Part shown: positions 59,506 to 64,000 of the stretch, in pieces | Position numbering within the stretch: position 1 is the stretch's first letter | Layout: the number at the start of each line of letters is the position of its first letter | NCBI RefSeq assembly: GCF_001039005.1 | Contig: NZ_LDWR01000011.1 | Span: 434,001-498,000, forward strand | Direction: 5' to 3' | Source of the DNA: Burkholderia cepacia | Lineage (GTDB): Bacteria > Pseudomonadota > Gammaproteobacteria > Burkholderiales > Burkholderiaceae | Length of the DNA: 64,000 nt | Notes under the pieces: model-generated | Told to the model about the DNA's origin: nothing | The model's input: the letters and a program-made list of their open reading frames with translations, nothing else | Databases searched by the model: none | Program-made: the position numbers and the translations under genes

Positions 59506-59863
59506 CTGAGCATGCCGAGTTAAGCTTGCCGGGTCAGCCGTTCGCGCCGACCATTTAACGCTACCCCCGCGATGCCACTGTAGCGGCGCACTCAGCCGCT
59601 ATCGTAGGTCTACTGCCCCCCTCACCAGAAACAGTGACTAGGTTCACGCTGCAAGTACGGCCCTTTCTACGTAGTCTGCAAACTCACAGTCTGGGTACGT
59701 AAGGTGCACTACGCGCAGGAATTGCTGGAGGGTACTATTTCGGCGTATGAGTCAAGGGCATCCGAATGGATTCGCAGTGCCCCATCGGGTTACATACCAG
59801 CTACACGGGGCATGAAAAGAAAACCAAGAGGCATCGCAAACAGCCACAAACCCCTGATCAAGC
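59506..59863. other. Intergenic region between the endonuclease gene and tRNA-Arg
   Basis: No gene, repeat or clear terminator was found in this stretch. It is the end of the small element next to the tRNA and would have carried its integrase-proximal end if one had been present. Confidence 0.5.
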
Positions 59864-59940
59864 TGGCCCGCCCTACACGATTCGAACGTGTGACCTACGG
59901 CTTAGAAGGCCGTTGCTCTATCCAACTGAGCTAAGGGCGG
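59864..59940 (-). tRNA. tRNA-Arg (anticodon TCT)
   Basis: A 77-base tRNA on the minus strand, with encoded CCA at 59866-59864. The acceptor stem CCGCCCT/AGGGCGG is perfect and the discriminator base is G. The T-arm is ACACG-TTCGAAT-CGTGT, and the anticodon loop CTTCTAA gives TCT, reading AGA codons. It is the insertion target of the element at its 3' side. Confidence 0.97.
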
Positions 59941-60030
59941 TCGAGGAGAAAAGACACGGCCTGACGCGGACCGCATTTGGCACGGAACTTTGAGCAGCAG
60001 CCACAGCACCACCAAACTCAAAGCCCCGAA

Positions 60031-60061
60031 ACAAAACGGGCCCGGCATGAAGCCGAGCCCG
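60031..60061 (-). terminator. Intrinsic terminator of uppP
   Basis: Arms 60037-60046 and 60052-60061 pair in a ten-base stem with one mismatch and a five-base loop. On the minus strand the stem is followed by TTTTGT. It lies 52 bases after the uppP stop codon. Confidence 0.85.
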
Positions 60062-60112
60062 AAATTATACCCGATCGTCGCGCCACATCACGCGAGACCG
60101 GCCATCGCGGCA

Positions 60113-60943
60113 TCAAACCGGCTGCGGATACAGCATGAACCAGCCGAGACAGAACACGCCGGCAATCACGCAATACACGCCGAACGACGCGAGCCGGCCG
60201 CGCCCTTCGAAATAGCGCATCAGGAACCGCACGCTCAGGTACGCGGCGATCGCCGTCAGCACGCCGCCGAGCAGCGCATCGGCGAGCTGGTCGCGCGCAT
60301 GGAACAGCTTCGGCAGTTCGAGCACGCCCGCCGCGAAGATGATCGGCGTGCCGAGCAGGAACGAGAATTCCGCCGCCTTCTCCGCCGTCAGCCCGGCGGC
60401 ATTGCCGGCGATCATCGTCAGCCCGCTACGCGAGAAACCCGGAATCAGCGCGCCGATCTGCGCGAGGCCCACGAAGAACGCCTGCTTGAACGTCATCTTC
60501 TCGGGCGGCTGATGCGCGCGGCTGCGCTGGATGCGATCGCCGAGCCACAGCAGCACGCCGTTCACGATCAGCGCGATCGCGACGATCCGCAGGTCGTGAA
60601 ACACGCGCTCGATGCGCTTCTCGAGGAGCAGCCCGACGATGCCGGTCGGGATCGTGCCGATGATCAGCGCCCACATCAGGTGTCCGTCGTCGTTCTTGCG
60701 CCCGCCGAGCTGCGCGAAGAAGCCGCCGATCAGCGCGATCCAGCGCGCGCGGAAGTACCACAGCAGCGCCAGCGCGGTGCCGAGGTGCAGCGCCACGAGG
60801 AACGGCAGCAGTTGCGGCGCGTGCTTGTCGATGTGCATGCCGAACAGCGCCGGCACGAGCAGCGTATGGCCAAGGCTGCTGACGGGGAAGAGTTCGGTGA
60901 CGCCCTGCAGGACGCTCAGGAATACCAAAAACCAGAGGCTCAC
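60113..60943 (-). CDS. uppP: Undecaprenyl-diphosphatase UppP/BacA
   Basis: A 276-residue polytopic membrane enzyme that dephosphorylates undecaprenyl diphosphate for reuse as carrier lipid in cell-wall and polysaccharide synthesis. The active-site motifs are [11 protein letters not shown] near the N-terminus and [14 protein letters not shown] in the middle. The start is GTG at 60943 with AAAGGA about 8 bases upstream. It can confer bacitracin tolerance when abundant. Its transcript ends at the hairpin 60031-60061. Confidence 0.96.
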   Translation of the reverse strand: MSLWFLVFLSVLQGVTELFPVSSLGHTLLVPALFGMHIDKHAPQLLPFLVALHLGTALALLWYFRARWIALIGGFFAQLGGRKNDDGHLMWALIIGTIPTGIVGLLLEKRIERVFHDLRIVAIALIVNGVLLWLGDRIQRSRAHQPPEKMTFKQAFFVGLAQIGALIPGFSRSGLTMIAGNAAGLTAEKAAEFSFLLGTPIIFAAGVLELPKLFHARDQLADALLGGVLTAIAAYLSVRFLMRYFEGRGRLASFGVYCVIAGVFCLGWFMLYPQPV

Positions 60944-61113
60944 GCGTCGGTCCTTTTAGTGAAGATTAAGCGGGAAGAATGACGGACGACGCGATGCGCG
61001 TCCGAAAAAAACGCGCCCCGATTATGCCGAGCCAGGATTACTGCGCCAAGGCATTTGGCCGGATATTGCGGCAATGCACACAAACGCTTGCAATTTGTAA
61101 GCGCACAGAAAGC

Positions 61114-61140
61114 AAAAAGCCCGCCATTTGCATGGCGGGC
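61114..61140. terminator. Intrinsic terminator
   Basis: GCCCGCCAT (61119-61127) and ATGGCGGGC (61132-61140) form a perfect 9-base stem with loop TTGC. Five A on the left side give a T-run for minus-strand transcripts; CCTTTC follows on the plus strand. It most likely ends the transcript of the 28-residue gene 26 bases away. Confidence 0.85.
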
Positions 61141-61165
61141 CTTTCGACTTCGGCAGGAATTGCCG

Positions 61166-61252
61166 TCAGCGGCCGAGCTGGTAGAAAAATAATACCGTGC
61201 TGCCGGTGAACATGCCGAACAGTGCGAGTCCCATTGCCATTGCCAGATCCAT
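61166..61252 (-). CDS. 28-residue single-span membrane protein
   Basis: A very short gene: MDLAMAMGLALFGMFTGS begins a 28-residue peptide that is almost one membrane helix and ends in FYQLGR. An excellent ribosome site, GAGGAGG, lies 5 bases before the ATG, and an intrinsic terminator follows 26 bases after the stop, so it looks like a complete small transcription unit. It recalls tiny subunits such as CydX or KdpF in size only; no partner operon is adjacent and the function is unknown. Confidence 0.75.
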   Translation of the reverse strand: MDLAMAMGLALFGMFTGSTVLFFYQLGR

Positions 61253-61422
61253 GGCGCCTCCTCGAAGTGTCATGACCCGGCAACTTCACCGGTTTAGATG
61301 CATTATCCGGACCGTTGACAATGTCAAAAACTCGCAATTTCCCGAGAAGGGTTTTCCCCAACCGGCCGCGGCCCGATAATGGAGCGCGCCATGCCCCGTC
61401 CACCCGCCCAACCCGATTCGCC

Positions 61423-62334
61423 ATGCCGATCTTCCAGCAACACGACATTCACGAACTTCACGCCGGCCCGTCGCTCGTCCGGGTCGCCCCGCAATTCGGC
61501 GGCCGCCTGCTGTCATGGGACATCGACGGCGAACCGGTCATCTTCTGGCCGGAAACGGCCGACTGGAGCAACCTCGCGCGCGTGCGCGGCGGCAATCCGC
61601 TGCTGTTCCCGTTCCTCGGCCGCCACCGCGTCGACGGCGAAATCGGCCGCTGGCGCGACGCCGCCGGCGTGGTCCGCGACCTGCCGATGCACGGCTTCGC
61701 GCGCGACCTGCCGTTCGCCGCGCAACCGTCGGCCGACGGCGCCGCGTTGTCGATGACGCTCGACGCGAACGACGCGCTGCGCGCGAGCTATCCGTTCGAT
61801 TTCCGGTTCGAGACGACCTACCGGCTGGCCGACGCGCACACGCTCGACGTCGCGCTCACGACGACCAATCGCGGCGATACGCCGCTGCCCTACTACGCCG
61901 GCCACCATTTCTATTTCGCGTTGCCGCACGGCGAACGCGCCGAAACCACGCTCGAGCTGCCGCCCACGCGCCGCCGCGCGCAGCGCGCGGACGGTTCGAT
62001 CAGCACGCCCGAGCCGGGCGAAGCCCGTTACCGCCTCGACGATCCGGACATCCTCGACCGCTTCCACTGCCTCGACGGCGAACCGTCCGCGCCGGTGCGC
62101 ATCGTGATGCCGGGCCGCCGCCGCACGATCGAGATCGCGCTCGACGTGCCGGGCTCGATCCCGTGGTACGCGGTCACGACCTGGACCGAAAAACCGGATT
62201 CGGACTTCTACTGCGTCGAGCCTTGGCTCGGCCTGCCGGATGCGATCCACAACGGTCTCGGGCTGCGCATGCTCGCGCCGGGCGCGACCGAAACGGCCAC
62301 GTTGCGGATTCGCGTCCTCCCGCTCGCCGGCTGA
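61423..62334 (+). CDS. Aldose 1-epimerase family protein (galactose mutarotase-like)
   Basis: A 303-residue beta-sandwich protein. Features are FGGRLLSWDIDGEPVIFW at the N-terminus, GGNPLLFPFLGRHR, the histidine segment LPMHGFARDLPF, YYAGHHFYFALP and the catalytic-glutamate-like region DFYCVEPWLGLPDAI. It resembles the YeaD/glucose-6-phosphate 1-epimerase side of the family. The ATG at 61423 fits the domain start; the ribosome site is weak. The longer in-frame start would add an arginine-rich leader that overlaps the upstream promoter. The true sugar substrate is unknown. Confidence 0.88.
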   Translation: MPIFQQHDIHELHAGPSLVRVAPQFGGRLLSWDIDGEPVIFWPETADWSNLARVRGGNPLLFPFLGRHRVDGEIGRWRDAAGVVRDLPMHGFARDLPFAAQPSADGAALSMTLDANDALRASYPFDFRFETTYRLADAHTLDVALTTTNRGDTPLPYYAGHHFYFALPHGERAETTLELPPTRRRAQRADGSISTPEPGEARYRLDDPDILDRFHCLDGEPSAPVRIVMPGRRRTIEIALDVPGSIPWYAVTTWTEKPDSDFYCVEPWLGLPDAIHNGLGLRMLAPGATETATLRIRVLPLAG

Positions 62335-62428
62335 TACGCAGCGCGCCGAACCGGCGCGCGACGGCGTCGGCAACGGCCCAAACTGCGGTGTGCGGGTCGA
62401 ACCCGTTAAAATCGGACGTTTTGTGTTG

Positions 62429-62451
62429 CCTGCCGCGTTATGAGCGGCAGG
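62429..62451. terminator. Hairpin in front of the nlpD-like gene
   Basis: CCTGCCGC (62429-62436) pairs with GCGGCAGG (62444-62451) with a 7-base loop, followed by GTTTTG. It may end the epimerase transcript or form part of the leader of the next gene, whose ATG is 16 bases on. A smaller stem, GCGCGCC/GGCGCGC, sits at 62341-62359 just after the epimerase stop. Confidence 0.5.
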
Positions 62452-62466
62452 GTTTTGCGAGGTTCA

Positions 62467-63168
62467 ATGTTCGGAACAACAACGAAGCGACTCTTCGCAG
62501 CCGCCTGCGCCGCTCTGCTCGTCGCGTGCGGCTCCGCGCCCGTCGGCCCCGGGTTCTATCGCGTCGAGCGCGGCGACACGCTCTACAAGATCGCGCGCGA
62601 CAACCGCACGTCGGTGCAGAACGTCGTGCGCTGGAACCAGATGGCGAACCCCGATGCGATCGAAGTCGGCCAGGTGTTGCGCGTCGCGCCGCCGCCCGGC
62701 ACGTCGACCGCATCGACGCCGTCGACCACCGGCACCGGTAGCGCCGGCCGCGCCCGCCCCGCACCTTCCGCGCCGGTCGAATCGGCCGTCAAGCCGGCCA
62801 CGAGCATCGCGCTGATCTGGCCGGCGGCCGGCAATGTGGTCCGCACGTTCGACGGCTCGAAATCGAAGGGGATCGACATCGCGAACTCGCCGGGCACGCC
62901 GGTGGTTGCGGCCGCGCCGGGCGTCGTGGTCTATGCGGGCAACGGGCTGCGCGGCTACGGCAACCTGATCATCCTCAAGCACAACGCCGACTACCTGACC
63001 GCCTACGCACATAACCGCGCGCTGCTGGTGAAGGAAGGACAGTCGGTTACGCAGGGGCAGTCGATCGCGGAGATGGGCAACAGCGACAGCGATCGCGTCG
63101 CGCTGCATTTCGAGTTGCGTTACGGCGGCCGGTCGATCGATCCGTCGCGCTACCTGCCGGCGCGCTGA
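62467..63168 (+). CDS. NlpD-like LysM/LytM lipoprotein
   Basis: A 233-residue lipoprotein with lipobox LLVAC, a LysM domain (YRVERGDTLYKIARDN...NQM.NPDAIEVGQVL) that binds peptidoglycan, a Ser/Thr/Pro linker and a LytM (M23) domain (GNGLRGYGNLIILKHNADYLTAYAHN). The zinc ligands are degenerate as in NlpD: KGIDIA lacks the first His, and ALHFELR lacks the first His of the HxH pair. It is therefore an activator of amidases at the division site rather than an endopeptidase. GAGG is 5 bases before the ATG at 62467; the earlier ATG at 62440 lies in the hairpin loop. rpoS, a common neighbour of nlpD, is not adjacent. Confidence 0.93.
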   Translation: MFGTTTKRLFAAACAALLVACGSAPVGPGFYRVERGDTLYKIARDNRTSVQNVVRWNQMANPDAIEVGQVLRVAPPPGTSTASTPSTTGTGSAGRARPAPSAPVESAVKPATSIALIWPAAGNVVRTFDGSKSKGIDIANSPGTPVVAAAPGVVVYAGNGLRGYGNLIILKHNADYLTAYAHNRALLVKEGQSVTQGQSIAEMGNSDSDRVALHFELRYGGRSIDPSRYLPAR

Positions 63169-63253
63169 GCGCACGGCAATCGACAAGCGACAAGCGACAC
63201 GCGATGCCGGCGCGCATCGCGTGCCGTCGCGGCGAAAAACGGGAAAGGTCGAG

Positions 63254-63373
63254 TCAGCGCTTGCGCAGACGTCCGGTGAAACGGCCGGACAACGGATCGA
63301 CGTGACGAGCGAACGCTACCAGCACACCGATTCCGATCAGGCTGAACCCCGCAGCTATCAGAAGCAAATCCAT
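63254..63373 (-). CDS. 39-residue small membrane protein
   Basis: A short minus-strand gene encoding one hydrophobic helix (LLLIAAGFSLIGIGVLVAFA) followed by a basic tail ending in RFTGRLRKR. The ribosome site is weak (GTGATGTG). The hydrophobic pattern and separate position in a clear gap support a real gene, but codon evidence alone is thin and no family is recognised. Confidence 0.5.
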   Translation of the reverse strand: MDLLLIAAGFSLIGIGVLVAFARHVDPLSGRFTGRLRKR

Positions 63374-63550
63374 GGTCACATCACTGTTTTGTTGTGATCT
63401 TATGCGTCATTGTGGAATCGTGCACTGAGCCGTGGCGATTGGACGAGTCCGAACATTCTCTATCAGCAGACAACATTGTGGATTCGTCTGCGTGAAACCC
63501 TGATGTAATCCGTTCGCTCGACGCCACGTCCGACACCCAGGAGACACGCG

Positions 63551-64000
63551 ATGCTGCCCGCCGCAAACCGCTACGACGACCTGCTCTCCCGCTTCGCATG
63601 GGGCGTTCCGGCGCGCTACAACATCGGCGTGGACGTCTGCGACAAATGGGCCGACGGCAGCGGGCGCCTCGCGCTGATTCACGAAACGGCGCAAGGCGAC
63701 GTTTTTCGCATCTCGTTCGACGACCTGAGGAATGCTTCTAACCGGCTCGCGAACAGCTTTGCGCGCGCCGGCCTGCGACGCGGCGACCGGATCGGCATCT
63801 TTCTCGCGCAGGGCCCCGAAACGGCCGTTGCGCACCTCGCCGCGTACAAGCTCGGCGCGATCGCAGTGCCGCTCTTCACGCTGTTCGGCGTCGATGCGCT
63901 CGAATACCGGCTCGCGAACAGCGAAGCGGCCGCGCTCGTGACGGACGCGGCCGGCTACGCGAAAATCGCGCCGCTGCGCGCGCAACTGCCGGCACTGCAG
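63551..64000 (+). CDS. AMP-dependent acyl-CoA/acetyl-CoA synthetase (3' truncated by window)
   Basis: The first 150 codons of an ANL-superfamily ligase: YNIGVDVCDKWADGSGRLALI, then FDDLRNASNRLANSFARAGLRRGDRIGIFLAQGPETAVAHLAAYKLGAIAVPLF, typical of acetyl- or medium-chain acyl-CoA synthetases. The P-loop and catalytic lysine lie beyond the window. AGGAG is 9 bases before the ATG at 63551. The substrate cannot be told from this part. Confidence 0.9.
   Translation, partial: MLPAANRYDDLLSRFAWGVPARYNIGVDVCDKWADGSGRLALIHETAQGDVFRISFDDLRNASNRLANSFARAGLRRGDRIGIFLAQGPETAVAHLAAYKLGAIAVPLFTLFGVDALEYRLANSEAAALVTDAAGYAKIAPLRAQLPALQ

Noticed and set aside
59704..59934. Plus-strand frame whose product contains ARPTRFERVTYGLEG
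   Set aside because: This is the antisense reading of tRNA-Arg, a well-known annotation artefact. The related frame at 57962-58210 reads through the decayed copy.

Overview
The window is GC-rich, uses codons like a Burkholderia chromosome, and carries a cepacia-type secreted lipase with its foldase, several LysR/PadR/Crp-type regulators and multiple lipid-oxidation enzymes. I infer a Burkholderia, most likely the B. cepacia complex; the species cannot be fixed from sequence reading alone. No CRISPR array, intact prophage or intact insertion sequence was seen.

Left part (1-16 kb): ordinary metabolic and regulatory genes. A truncated MocR-like aminotransferase is followed by fadH plus an NTF2-like gene facing a PadR regulator across two near-identical palindromes. 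Next comes a pirin/DoxX/WrbA oxidative-stress operon divergent from a LysR gene, then a quinone oxidoreductase and an acyl-CoA dehydrogenase. The part ends with a signalling group: membrane GGDEF-EAL protein, haem-oxygenase-like diiron protein, a response regulator whose receiver has lost its phosphorylation residues, and a Crp/Fnr regulator.

Centre (16-41.4 kb), the main point of interest: fifteen minus-strand genes, almost all overlapping or a few bases apart. They run from a double-glycine leader peptide gene, through a strong intra-operon hairpin terminator, to a C39-peptidase ABC exporter with HlyD and TolC partners. These are followed by an AT-ACP protein, a 2003-residue enoyl-reductase/KS/half-KS/KR/DH synthase, a P450-KR-DH-like fusion and a flavin monooxygenase. 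A Lol-like module follows (ATPase, FtsX permease, LolA-like carrier, outer-membrane barrel), then a DUF4345 membrane protein, and the operon ends with lipase and lipase foldase. I read it as an undescribed pathway that makes an oxidised polyketide or fatty-acyl product, exports a ribosomal peptide and probably delivers a lipid to the outer membrane. A joint acyl-peptide product is a hypothesis.

Right part (42-64 kb): an isoquinoline-oxidoreductase-type molybdenum hydroxylase pair, wecB, a secreted protein of unknown function and glmS. Between glmS and tRNA-Arg lies a less GC-rich defence island with a 1981-residue DUF4011-helicase-nuclease and an SRA-HNH modification-dependent endonuclease; the second sits inside a small integrated element bounded by the tRNA and a decayed copy of its 3' half. 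The window ends with conserved genes: uppP, an aldose 1-epimerase, an NlpD-like LytM lipoprotein, two very small membrane proteins and the start of an acyl-CoA synthetase.
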